Origin: Candidatus Bipolaricaulota bacterium
Lineage (GTDB): Bacteria > Bipolaricaulota > Bipolaricaulia > Bipolaricaulales > Bipolaricaulaceae
Assembly: GCA_027027485.1 (NCBI GenBank)
Contig: JALVLL010000038.1
Span: 1 to 5,759, forward strand
Direction of reading: 5' to 3'
DNA length: 5,759 nt
The notes beneath the pieces are model-generated. The model was not told the DNA's origin. It saw only the letters and a list, made by a program, of their open reading frames with translations, and ran no database searches. Shown here piece after piece: positions 1 through 5,143 of the stretch; positions within the stretch are counted from its first letter, which is position 1; every line of letters starts with the position of its first letter. Made by a program: the position numbers and the translations under genes.

Positions 1-993
1 CCTGAGGAAGGAGTCGGCCACCACCGACCCCATGGGGCCGAGGAACAGGATAGCCGCGAGCACGAGGTAAGCCAACCATAGGATATGCCGCGGGCTGGAG
101 AAAAGCGGCGTTTTCGGAAGGCCCCGGCCCCCCTCCACCCGAGTGGAGAAGGCGCCTCCCCCGCGGATGTAGAGGTAAACGAGGAGGAGGGATATCCCAA
201 GCTCCAAAAGCGCCAGGGCCGCGGCCTCGGGGATCGCGTTGTGCACCCTGGCGTAGAGGTAGACCCCCACCTCCAGGGTGGCGTAGCGGGCCCCCCCGAT
301 GGTCAAGGGTATGGCGAAGGAGAGGAAGCAGAAAACGAAGACCAATGAAGCCGCCGAGGCGATGGAGGGAAGGAGCACAGGCAAGGCAACGGTGGCGAAG
401 GCCCAGAAGGGGCCCGCCCCAAGGGTCCTGGCCGCCTCCAGGGGCTCGGGGTCCATTCCCTCCCAGGCCGCCGCCACGAACCGGGCGAATACGGGGGCGT
501 TATAAAAGGCATGCGCTAGAACCACCCCCCACATCGAGTAAAGGAGCCGGAGGGGCGGCTCCCCGAGGCCGAACACGGACATCAGGGCCCGGTTGAGGTA
601 CCCGGAGCGCCCGAAGAAGAGCACGAACCCCAGGGCCACGGTGATGGGGGGAAGCACGAAGGGGACCAAGGTGAATGCCCGCAGGAACTCCTTCCCCCTG
701 AACTCGTACCGCGCGATGAGCCACCCCAAGGGGAACCCGAGGACGAAGCTAAGGACCGTGGATATCAGGGCCTGCTCCAGGGTGAAGCGGATGAGGTGGC
801 CGACATAGGGATCGGAGAGGATCCCCGCGAGCCTCTCCAGGCTGAAGCCCCCATCCCCACTGACCCCGAGGCGCAGGACCTCCCACAGGGGCCTGAAGAA
901 CCCGAGGGCGAGGAAGAGAGCGATAGACAGGAAAACGAATGCCCCGAGGATGTATCCCGGACGCAGGGCAAAACCCATCGGTGTACCGCGCAT
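1..993 (-). CDS. ABC transporter permease, ThiP/FbpB-like two-domain type (partial, 3' end beyond window)
   Basis: The minus strand is open from 993 to position 1 (331 codons, no stop), so the C-terminus lies outside the window. The product is an inner-membrane channel subunit of an importer. Hydrophobic segments lie near residues 14-33, 75-95, 106-128, 152-172, 200-230 and 258-276, and another starts at about 304. The EAA coupling loop, LEAARTLGAG...ALP (about 185-205), is the signature of binding-protein-dependent permeases and contacts the ATPase. After it come a linker and the start of a second transmembrane domain. This matches the fused two-domain permeases of the iron(III)/thiamine families, usually about 500 or more residues. 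The segment around LEVGVYLYARVHNAIPEAA recalls ThiP, but the substrate cannot be fixed. The start is uncertain: in-frame ATGs occur at 993 and 978 and neither has a Shine-Dalgarno site. A weak TACCAT (1005-1000) 6 nt before ATG 993 would fit a leaderless message. Confidence 0.85.
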   Translation of the reverse strand, partial: MRGTPMGFALRPGYILGAFVFLSIALFLALGFFRPLWEVLRLGVSGDGGFSLERLAGILSDPYVGHLIRFTLEQALISTVLSFVLGFPLGWLIARYEFRGKEFLRAFTLVPFVLPPITVALGFVLFFGRSGYLNRALMSVFGLGEPPLRLLYSMWGVVLAHAFYNAPVFARFVAAAWEGMDPEPLEAARTLGAGPFWAFATVALPVLLPSIASAASLVFVFCFLSFAIPLTIGGARYATLEVGVYLYARVHNAIPEAAALALLELGISLLLVYLYIRGGGAFSTRVEGGRGLPKTPLFSSPRHILWLAYLVLAAILFLGPMGSVVADSFLR

Positions 994-1059
994 CGACCGA
1001 TGGTAAAACAAATCGAGACGGACCGCCGACTCGCTTCATGAGAGGCCCGGTCGAAATGA

Positions 1060-1095
1060 AAAGGGCCTGGACCGTGTACACGGTCCAGGCCCTTT
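1060..1095 (-). terminator. Intrinsic terminator of livK: perfect 36-bp palindrome
   Basis: The two 18-nt arms are exact reverse complements meeting at 1077/1078, running from AAAGGGCCTGG to CCAGGCCCTTT with the centre at GTGTACAC. It lies 16 bp past the livK stop codon. Read on the minus strand it is followed by a short T-rich run (TTTTCATTT), as expected for a terminator. It separates livK from the permease gene downstream, so that gene needs its own promoter or read-through. The symmetry would also allow a protein-binding palindrome, but the location and T-run favour termination. Confidence 0.8.
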
Positions 1096-1111
1096 CGTAA
1101 ACCCGATTCCC

Positions 1112-2332
1112 TTACTTGACCTCCACCACCCAGACGGAACGGACCTGGCAGTCCTTCACGGCCCAGATCTCTATGGCGCCTTCGGCCACGTCCCCGTTCT
1201 CATCCCAGGTGATCGGGCCGGAGACGCCCTGGTAGTTGATGTCCTTGCCTTCGGCCAACAACGCGAAGGCTTTGTCGAGCTCCCCGTAGGTGACCTCGAT
1301 CCCGGGCGGGTTGGCGACCTCGCGGAGCTTGGCCTGGATCGCCGGGCCGGAGGCCTCGCCCGCGGCGGCGATGGCCAAGGCGATAAGGACCACGGCGTCA
1401 TAGGCCTCGGCGCGGAACGGGATCCCGCTGGGCCCGAAGATGGACTCGTAATCCGCCTCGAAGGCCGCCCGTGCCGCCACCACCAAGGCGCCGGGGGCGG
1501 TGCCGAAGCTTCCCTCCAGGTACTGCTCGTCACATGGCCCCTCCGCCGGACAGGCCGGGCCCGGGGTCACGCCCTCGCCCTTCATGCCATCCGGGAAGAG
1601 GAACTCGCCTTCATATCCCTGCTCCAGGGCCTCGATGATGATCTTGTTCCCATCGATGGGGTAACCGATCAGGTTGATGACGTCGGGATCACCGGCCAGG
1701 GCCTGCTCCACCTCGCCGCGGTAGGATGGCTTGTTCTCCTCGTAGGGGATCATGGCGGTGACCGCATGGTCCTCATCCTCGAAGTTCGCCTTGAACACCT
1801 CGGCCAGCCCCCGGCCGTAGGCGTTGTTGACGAAGATGATGGCCACCTTCTTGTACCCCAGGTTCCTGGCCAGCCGTGCCTGTACCACGCCCTGGAGGGC
1901 GTCCGAGGGGCAGGTCCGGAAGACGAAGTCGTTGTCCTCGAGTTCGGTTATCGCCGGGGAAGTGGAGGAGGGCGAGATAAGCGGGACCCGGGCGGGGATC
2001 GTCACGCTGGAGACCGCGAGCGTCACCCCGCTGGCCAGGGCGCCCACGATGGCCACGACGCCATCGATCTCGATGAGCTTGGCCGCCGCATCCCGGCCCA
2101 CGTCCGGGGATGTGGCGGTGTCACGGACGACGAGCTCCAGCGGACGCCCCAACACCCCTCCCAGCTCGTTTATCTGCTGTACGGCGAGCTTCGCCCCTTT
2201 GACGATCTCCTTCCCGTAGGGGGAGAGGGGTCCGGTGAGGGGAAACAGCCCTCCGATCTTGATCGGCTCCGCCCCCAGGACCAACGCCGCCCCGAGGACT
2301 CCAAGGACCAACGCGATACCGATTCTCCTCAT
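1112..2332 (-). CDS. livK: Branched-chain amino-acid ABC transporter substrate-binding protein (LivK/LivJ-like, Peripla_BP_6 fold)
   Basis: This is the extracytoplasmic protein that binds the amino acid and delivers it to LivHM. The 406 residues fit the family. A signal peptide MRRIGIALVLGVLGAALVLGA (1-21) lacks a lipobox cysteine, so a soluble periplasmic protein is likely. The mature protein opens IKIGGLFPLTGPLSPYG, the usual family start. Further family marks are the ligand-site segment PLISPSSTSPAIT (117-129), NNAYGRG (169-175) in the second lobe and the late AYDAV (310-314). Four cysteines (141, 261, 267, 395) could form disulfides. ATG 2332 was chosen over an in-frame ATG at 2389 because a strong AAGGAGG sits 4 nt upstream, the signal peptide begins there, and the longer version would translate through a terminator hairpin. 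It is divergent from livGFHM. The exact ligand (Leu/Ile/Val, amide or other) is not settled by sequence. Confidence 0.93.
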   Translation of the reverse strand: MRRIGIALVLGVLGAALVLGAEPIKIGGLFPLTGPLSPYGKEIVKGAKLAVQQINELGGVLGRPLELVVRDTATSPDVGRDAAAKLIEIDGVVAIVGALASGVTLAVSSVTIPARVPLISPSSTSPAITELEDNDFVFRTCPSDALQGVVQARLARNLGYKKVAIIFVNNAYGRGLAEVFKANFEDEDHAVTAMIPYEENKPSYRGEVEQALAGDPDVINLIGYPIDGNKIIIEALEQGYEGEFLFPDGMKGEGVTPGPACPAEGPCDEQYLEGSFGTAPGALVVAARAAFEADYESIFGPSGIPFRAEAYDAVVLIALAIAAAGEASGPAIQAKLREVANPPGIEVTYGELDKAFALLAEGKDINYQGVSGPITWDENGDVAEGAIEIWAVKDCQVRSVWVVEVK

Positions 2333-2336
2333 CCTG

Positions 2337-2343
2337 CCTCCTT
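2337..2343 (-). promoter_or_regulatory. livK ribosome binding site
   Basis: AAGGAGG on the minus strand, 4 nt from ATG 2332. It decides the livK start. It begins only a few bases after the U-tract of the upstream terminator hairpin, so transcripts that stop there lack it. Confidence 0.85.
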
Positions 2344-2349
2344 GTCCGT

Positions 2350-2380
2350 AAAATAAAAAACGGAGCTTTATCAGCTCCGC
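2350..2380 (-). terminator. Terminator hairpin in the livK leader (probable attenuator)
   Basis: On the minus strand CGGAGCT (2379-2373), a GATAA loop and AGCTCCG (2367-2361) form a perfect 7-bp stem followed by TTTTTTATTTT (2360-2350). This is a textbook intrinsic terminator pointing at livK and ending 17 bp before its start codon. No minus-strand gene larger than the leader ORF lies upstream for it to terminate, and no promoter fits between it and livK. It must therefore be crossed to make livK mRNA, so I call it an attenuator. GGAGC in its 5' arm can also pair with GCTCC at 2411-2407 just after the leader ORF, a possible antiterminator. Confidence 0.8.
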
Positions 2381-2384
2381 TTTC
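2374..2384 (+). repeat. Direct repeat copy 1 (GCTCCGCTTTC)
   Basis: An 11-bp sequence found again exactly at 2525-2535. This copy overlaps the 5' arm of the livK leader terminator. Confidence 0.5.
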
Positions 2385-2417
2385 GGCACCGCTCACCCAC
2401 TGCAGGGGAGCAGTGCC
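2385..2417 (-). promoter_or_regulatory. Alternative hairpins between leader ORF and terminator (livK leader)
   Basis: Two mutually exclusive structures are visible in the minus-strand RNA. One is CACTGC-TCCCCT-GCAGTG (2415-2398), a 6-bp stem. The other pairs GGCAC (2417-2413) with GTGCC (2389-2385). They share the bases CAC at 2415-2413. Both begin right after the leader stop codon, so a ribosome at the stop would block them. The loop of the first contains most of the GCTCC that can pair with the terminator's 5' arm. This is the layout expected of an attenuator. Which fold forms under which condition is not shown. Confidence 0.5.
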
Positions 2418-2507
2418 CTACACCATAAGGAACAGATAAACCGTCAGATGTAGGCCCCGATACACCACCCCCTTTTCCACCGCCTCTATCCCGAGTTTCA
2501 TGTCCAT
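2418..2507 (-). CDS. Putative leader peptide of livK (29 aa, Leu/Val-rich C-terminus)
   Basis: A short ORF between the livK promoter and its leader terminator. It starts MDMKLGIEAVEKGV and its last 11 residues are LHLTVYLFLMV before TAG. Eleven of 29 residues are Leu, Ile or Val, including six of the last eleven, with codons such as CTA and CTT that are uncommon in this GC-rich DNA. ATG 2507 lies 5 nt after the predicted -10 TATATA, so the message would be leaderless or nearly so. ATG 2501 is the alternative, with AGGG (2513-2510) upstream, but that site may not be in the transcript. The proposed role is ribosome stalling when branched-chain aminoacyl-tRNA is scarce, changing the folding of the hairpins that follow. 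It could instead be a chance ORF or the start of a lost membrane protein gene. Confidence 0.5.
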   Translation of the reverse strand: MDMKLGIEAVEKGVVYRGLHLTVYLFLMV

Positions 2508-2512
2508 ATCCC

Positions 2513-2542
2513 TATATATGACACGCTCCGCTTTCCCGTCAA
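2513..2542 (-). promoter_or_regulatory. livK promoter, sigma70-like
   Basis: On the minus strand a -35 TTGACG (2542-2537, 5 of 6 consensus) is followed after 18 bp by -10 TATATA (2518-2513). The predicted transcript begins close to 2507 and carries a leader of about 175 nt before livK. A second promoter with the same hexamers points the other way 38 bp further on. Confidence 0.7.
2525..2535 (+). repeat. Direct repeat copy 2 (GCTCCGCTTTC)
   Basis: Exact match to 2374-2384. This copy lies in the spacer between the -35 and -10 of the livK promoter. Confidence 0.5.
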
Positions 2543-2549
2543 GGGCCAC

Positions 2550-2567
2550 CGATGCCATCGCGGATGG
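2550..2567. promoter_or_regulatory. Candidate operator between the divergent promoters
   Basis: Two overlapping inverted repeats: CGATG-C-CATCG (2550-2560) and CCATC-GCG-GATGG (2555-2567). They lie in the 38 bp between the two -35 elements, where one bound regulator could act on both livK and livGFHM. No regulator gene is in the window, and short palindromes can occur by chance. Confidence 0.35.
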
Positions 2568-2580
2568 GTTCGCGTTTATC

Positions 2581-2609
2581 TTGACGGCTCATGGGGAATG
2601 GCGTATATA
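2581..2609 (+). promoter_or_regulatory. livGFHM promoter, sigma70-like
   Basis: -35 TTGACG (2581-2586), a 17-bp spacer, then -10 TATATA (2604-2609). An overlapping TATACT (2606-2611) has a 19-bp spacer. The start of transcription should fall near 2616-2618, giving a leader of about 157 nt before livG. Confidence 0.72.
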
Positions 2610-2633
2610 CTGATCGATGTTGCGTCGCAAAGG

Positions 2634-2735
2634 AGCCCGGAAGATGGAAGCGATCGGGGAGGTGATACCGGCAATCCTCCGCTTGTTTACGGGCTGAAAA
2701 GCCCATTGGCGGTATGCCAATGGGTCGACATGGGC
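2634..2735 (+). promoter_or_regulatory. Structured leader RNA of livG with competing helices
   Basis: Four possible helices share strands. AGCCCG (2634-2639) can pair with CGGGCT (2690-2695), enclosing an inner stem of AAGC and GGAGG (2648-2651, 2658-2662) with CCTCCGCTT (2676-2684). The same GGGCT can pair locally with AGCCC (2700-2704) across a GAAA tetraloop. CCCATTGGC (2702-2710) pairs perfectly with GCCAATGGG (2716-2724) over a 5-nt loop. GCCCAT (2701-2706) can also pair with ATGGGC (2730-2735), touching the terminator's 5' arm. The leader ORF stop lies inside the GGGCT/AGCCC hairpin, so a ribosome there would choose between folds. I do not recognise a known riboswitch class. Confidence 0.55.
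2644..2697 (+). CDS. Putative leader peptide of livGFHM (17 aa, Ile/Leu/Val-rich)
   Basis: The ORF encodes MEAIGEVIPAILRLFTG and stops at TGA 2695-2697. A perfect AAGGAG (2630-2635) sits 8 nt before ATG 2644, about 28 nt from the predicted transcript start, better than the site of livG itself. Six of 17 residues are Ile, Val or Leu, as in leader peptides of branched-chain amino-acid operons such as ilvGMEDA and leuABCD. The ORF ends inside a hairpin 36 nt before an intrinsic terminator that precedes livG. An in-frame ATG at 2617 would give a 26-residue leaderless version starting MLRRKGARK. Inferred role: translation speed over Ile/Leu/Val codons sets whether the terminator forms. The peptide itself probably has no further function. 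Confidence 0.65.
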   Translation: MEAIGEVIPAILRLFTG

Positions 2736-2761
2736 GGCACGCGGTGCCGCGTTTTTATTTT
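2734..2761 (+). terminator. Terminator hairpin in the livG leader (probable attenuator)
   Basis: GCGGCAC (2734-2740), loop GCG, GTGCCGC (2744-2750): a perfect 7-bp stem followed by GTTTTTATTTT (2751-2761). It ends 11 bp before the livG ATG and no promoter fits in that gap. The only ORF upstream in this direction is the leader peptide, so it acts on livGFHM transcription itself. Stem length and U-tract match the terminator before livK almost exactly. Confidence 0.82.
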
Positions 2762-2772
2762 GGGGTAAGGCC

Positions 2773-3540
2773 ATGCTGGAAGTGAAAGGGGTTAGCAAGA
2801 GGTTCGGAGGGCTATGGGCGGTGAGGGATTGCTCCTTGCGGGTGGAGGAGGGGACTATTACCGGACTCATCGGCCCCAACGGGGCGGGGAAGACGACCCT
2901 GTTCCACCTGATCAGCGGCTTCTACCGGCCGGATAGGGGCAAGATCCTCTTCCGGGGACGCGATACCACGGGCTGGCCCCCTTACAGGCTCTACCATTTC
3001 GGCCTTTACCGTACCTTTCAGATCCCGCGGATCTTCGGGGAGATGACGGTCCTGGAGAACCTCATGGTGGTCCCCAAATCCCAGGCGGGGGAGAGGATAT
3101 GGAACCCCCTCATGCGCCCCTCCCTGGTGTGCCGTCAGGAAAGGGACCTGCGGATGAAGGCCGAGGAGGTACTGAAGTTCGTGGGCCTGGACCACCTCCG
3201 GGACGAGCCGGCCCGGACCCTTTCCGGGGGACAGAAGAAGCTCCTGGAGCTCGCCCGGGCCCTGATGGCCGACCCGGTGATGGTGCTCCTGGACGAGCCC
3301 GGCGCCGGCGTCAACCCCACCCTCATGAAGAAGCTCGCCCAAAAGATCCGGGAGCTGGCGAGCGAGTGGGGGATCACCGTGTTCCTCATCGAGCACGACA
3401 TGGACCTCGTGATGAGCCTCTGTAACCCGGTGATCGTGATGAGCGAGGGAAGGGTCCTGACCATGGGCAGCCCCGCCGAGGTGCGGGAGAACCCCAACGT
3501 GATCGAGGCCTATCTCGGCGGACAGTATGCCGCTGCTTGA
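2773..3540 (+). CDS. livG: Branched-chain amino-acid ABC transporter ATP-binding protein LivG
   Basis: One of the two cytoplasmic ATPases that power LivHM. All motifs are present: FGGLWAV near the N-terminus as in LivG, Walker A GPNGAGKTT (34-42), Q-loop Gln 83 in RTFQ, signature LSGGQ (150-154), Walker B VMVLLDEP (169-176) and switch histidine 208 in IEHDMDLVM. The 255 residues and the end (NPNVIEAYLGG) fit the family. ATG 2773 is the only start that gives the normal N-terminus. Its ribosome site is weak: GGGG at 2762-2765 with 7-nt spacing, next to the leader terminator. It is the first gene of the operon, and its last 14 bp overlap livF. Confidence 0.96.
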   Translation: MLEVKGVSKRFGGLWAVRDCSLRVEEGTITGLIGPNGAGKTTLFHLISGFYRPDRGKILFRGRDTTGWPPYRLYHFGLYRTFQIPRIFGEMTVLENLMVVPKSQAGERIWNPLMRPSLVCRQERDLRMKAEEVLKFVGLDHLRDEPARTLSGGQKKLLELARALMADPVMVLLDEPGAGVNPTLMKKLAQKIRELASEWGITVFLIEHDMDLVMSLCNPVIVMSEGRVLTMGSPAEVRENPNVIEAYLGGQYAAA

Positions 3541-4231
3541 GGCACGGGAGATCTACTCCGGTTACGGGGATATGGAGGTCCTCCATGGGGTCTCCGTCGA
3601 GGTGGACAAGGAGGAGATCGTCACCATCATCGGCCCCAATGGCGCGGGGAAATCCACCCTCCTCAAGACGATCTTCGGCCTGTTACGCCCTTGGCGGGGG
3701 CGGGTGTTCCTCGACGGCCGGGAGGTGACCGGCTTCCCCCCGTACAAGCTCGTGCGTCTCGGGATGTGTTACGTCCCCCAGGTGGACAACGTCTTCCCCT
3801 CCCTCACCGTCCAGGAGAACCTGGAGATGGGGGCCTTCGTCCTCCGTGGCGATATCAAGCCCCGGCTGGAGCGCGTCTACGAGCTCTTCCCCGTGCTCAG
3901 AAAACGCCGCCGCCAACGGGTGGGGAAGATGTCCGGGGGGGAAAGGCAGATGGTGGCCATGGGGAGGGCACTGATGCTCGACCCCGTGATCCTCTTACTG
4001 GATGAGCCCACGGCCGCCCTGGCCCCGAACCTGGTGGAAAGCGTGTTCCAAAGTATTCAAGCCATCAGGGATTCAGGCGTCTCCATCCTCATCGTGGAGC
4101 AGAACGCCAAACAGTCTCTCGCCATCTCCGACCGGGGTTACGTGTTGGTGGACGGCAGGAACCGCTTCCACGGGACCGGGAGGGAGATCCTGGAGAACGA
4201 AGAGATCGGGAAGCTCTTCCTGGGAGGCTGA
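3527..4231 (+). CDS. livF: Branched-chain amino-acid ABC transporter ATP-binding protein LivF
   Basis: The second ATPase, partner of LivG in a heterodimer. The 234 residues carry Walker A GPNGAGKST (36-44), Q-loop Gln 85 in YVPQ, signature MSGGE (135-139) and Walker B VILLLDE (154-160). In the switch position it has IVEQN, with Gln 192 instead of histidine, which is usual for LivF (E. coli LivF has VEQNA). The end, IGKLFLGG, is also typical. The start overlaps livG by 14 bp in another frame, with only a weak purine-rich site (GGCGGA), which suggests translational coupling. livH begins 3 bp after the stop. Confidence 0.96.
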   Translation: MPLLEAREIYSGYGDMEVLHGVSVEVDKEEIVTIIGPNGAGKSTLLKTIFGLLRPWRGRVFLDGREVTGFPPYKLVRLGMCYVPQVDNVFPSLTVQENLEMGAFVLRGDIKPRLERVYELFPVLRKRRRQRVGKMSGGERQMVAMGRALMLDPVILLLDEPTAALAPNLVESVFQSIQAIRDSGVSILIVEQNAKQSLAISDRGYVLVDGRNRFHGTGREILENEEIGKLFLGG

Positions 4232-4234
4232 GGG

Positions 4235-5143
4235 ATGTGGGAACGGCTGCCCCAGCTCGTGGCATACGGTCTCGTCTCGGGGAGCGTGATCACCCTGGGC
4301 GCCATCGGCCTCTCCCTCACCTACAGCATCCTCAGGTTCGCCAACTTCGCCCACGGGGACCTGATGACCACGGGGGCGTATATCGCCTGCGGCTTCCTGC
4401 TCCTCTTCCGCTCCCTGGGGATCCTGGGGGGGAGGTTCGGCAAGCTGTCCTTCGGTCCCGCGATGGTCCCGGCCTTCCTCCTCGCTGCGGTGGGGGCGGC
4501 GGCCGTGGCGATCCTGATCGACCGCATCGTCTACAGGAGGCTCAGGAGGACACGGCCGGTGATGCGGCTCATGGCCTCGGTGGGCGTGGCGTTCGTGTTA
4601 CGCAACCTCATCCTCTTCTCCGCTGGGGCCGACCCCTACTATTACTCCCGCAAGATACAGCGGGCGATCTACATCCTCGGGGTGAAGCTGAAGGCCGACC
4701 AGATCTTCATCATAGGCTTCGCGGCCGTGCTGGTCCTCCTCCTCCACCTCTTCCTCACCCACACCAAGGTGGGCAAGGCGATGCGCGCCATGGCGGACAA
4801 CCCCGAGCTCGCGCAGGTGAGCGGGATAAACACCGAGCGCATCATCGCCTGGACCTGGGGGATCGGCGCGGCCCTGGCCGCGGCAGGGGGGGTGCTCTCG
4901 GGGATAGAGAACAAGCTCATCACCCCGCAGCTGGGGTGGCAGGCCCTCCTGCCCCTTTTCGCCGCGGTGATCCTCGGGGGGATCGGGAGCCCCTACGGCG
5001 CCATGGCCGGGGGGATGCTCATCGGGATCGCGGAGGAGATATCGACCGCCTTCGTCTCCACCGCCTATAAGCCCGCCATCGCCTTCGGCATCCTCGTTTT
5101 GATGCTGATCCTGCGCCCGCAAGGGCTCTTGGGGAGGAGATGA
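4235..5143 (+). CDS. livH: Branched-chain amino-acid ABC transporter permease LivH
   Basis: Membrane channel subunit pairing with LivM. The 302 residues show about eight hydrophobic segments. Family marks are SLTYSILRFANFAHGDLMTTGAY (27-49) and the ATPase-coupling loop around GKAMRAMADNPELAQVSGIN (180-199), followed by the ALAAAGGVLSG helix and the conserved LLPLFAAVILGGIGSPYGAMAGG (238-260). It ends ILRPQGLLGRR, the usual family end. GGGAGG (4222-4227) lies 7 nt before ATG 4235. A loop rich in Gly and basic residues (about 60-75) links two early membrane segments. The stop overlaps livM by one base (TGATG). Confidence 0.96.
   Translation: MWERLPQLVAYGLVSGSVITLGAIGLSLTYSILRFANFAHGDLMTTGAYIACGFLLLFRSLGILGGRFGKLSFGPAMVPAFLLAAVGAAAVAILIDRIVYRRLRRTRPVMRLMASVGVAFVLRNLILFSAGADPYYYSRKIQRAIYILGVKLKADQIFIIGFAAVLVLLLHLFLTHTKVGKAMRAMADNPELAQVSGINTERIIAWTWGIGAALAAAGGVLSGIENKLITPQLGWQALLPLFAAVILGGIGSPYGAMAGGMLIGIAEEISTAFVSTAYKPAIAFGILVLMLILRPQGLLGRR

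Noticed and set aside
1766..2356. Plus-strand ORF of 196 codons inside livK
   Set aside because: It is an antisense shadow of livK, as shown by its DDG/GGxG-type low-complexity composition. LivK on the other strand has clear family motifs.
2333..2389. N-terminal extension of LivK from ATG 2389
   Set aside because: It would translate through the terminator hairpin and U-tract and place 19 extra residues before a normal signal peptide. ATG 2332 has a strong AAGGAGG.
2617..2650. GTCGCAAAGGAGCC resembling the GACGCAAAGCC of a c-di-GMP-I riboswitch
   Set aside because: The tetraloop and tetraloop-receptor parts and the second helix are absent. The AAAGGAG is better read as a ribosome site.
2726..2751. 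Possible T-box element (GGGCGGCACGCGG resembles GGGTGGNACCGCG) before livG
   Set aside because: The spacing of the conserved bases is off, the UGGN that pairs with tRNA would read CGGC, and no stem I motifs (AGUA/GAA loop E) are visible upstream. The bases are better explained by the terminator stem.
2589..2879. 96-codon minus-strand ORF across the livG leader and livG start
   Set aside because: It runs antisense to livG and its leader, has no recognisable domain, and its composition follows the opposite strand.
3527..4231. LivF as an inactive ATPase because the switch histidine is glutamine
   Set aside because: Glutamine in VEQN is the normal state in LivF proteins, so it is not a defect specific to this gene.
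4237..5070. Plus-strand ORF of 277 codons overlapping livH in another frame
   Set aside because: It is Arg/Gly/Pro-rich low-complexity sequence typical of an off-frame reading of high-GC DNA. livH in the main frame is clear.
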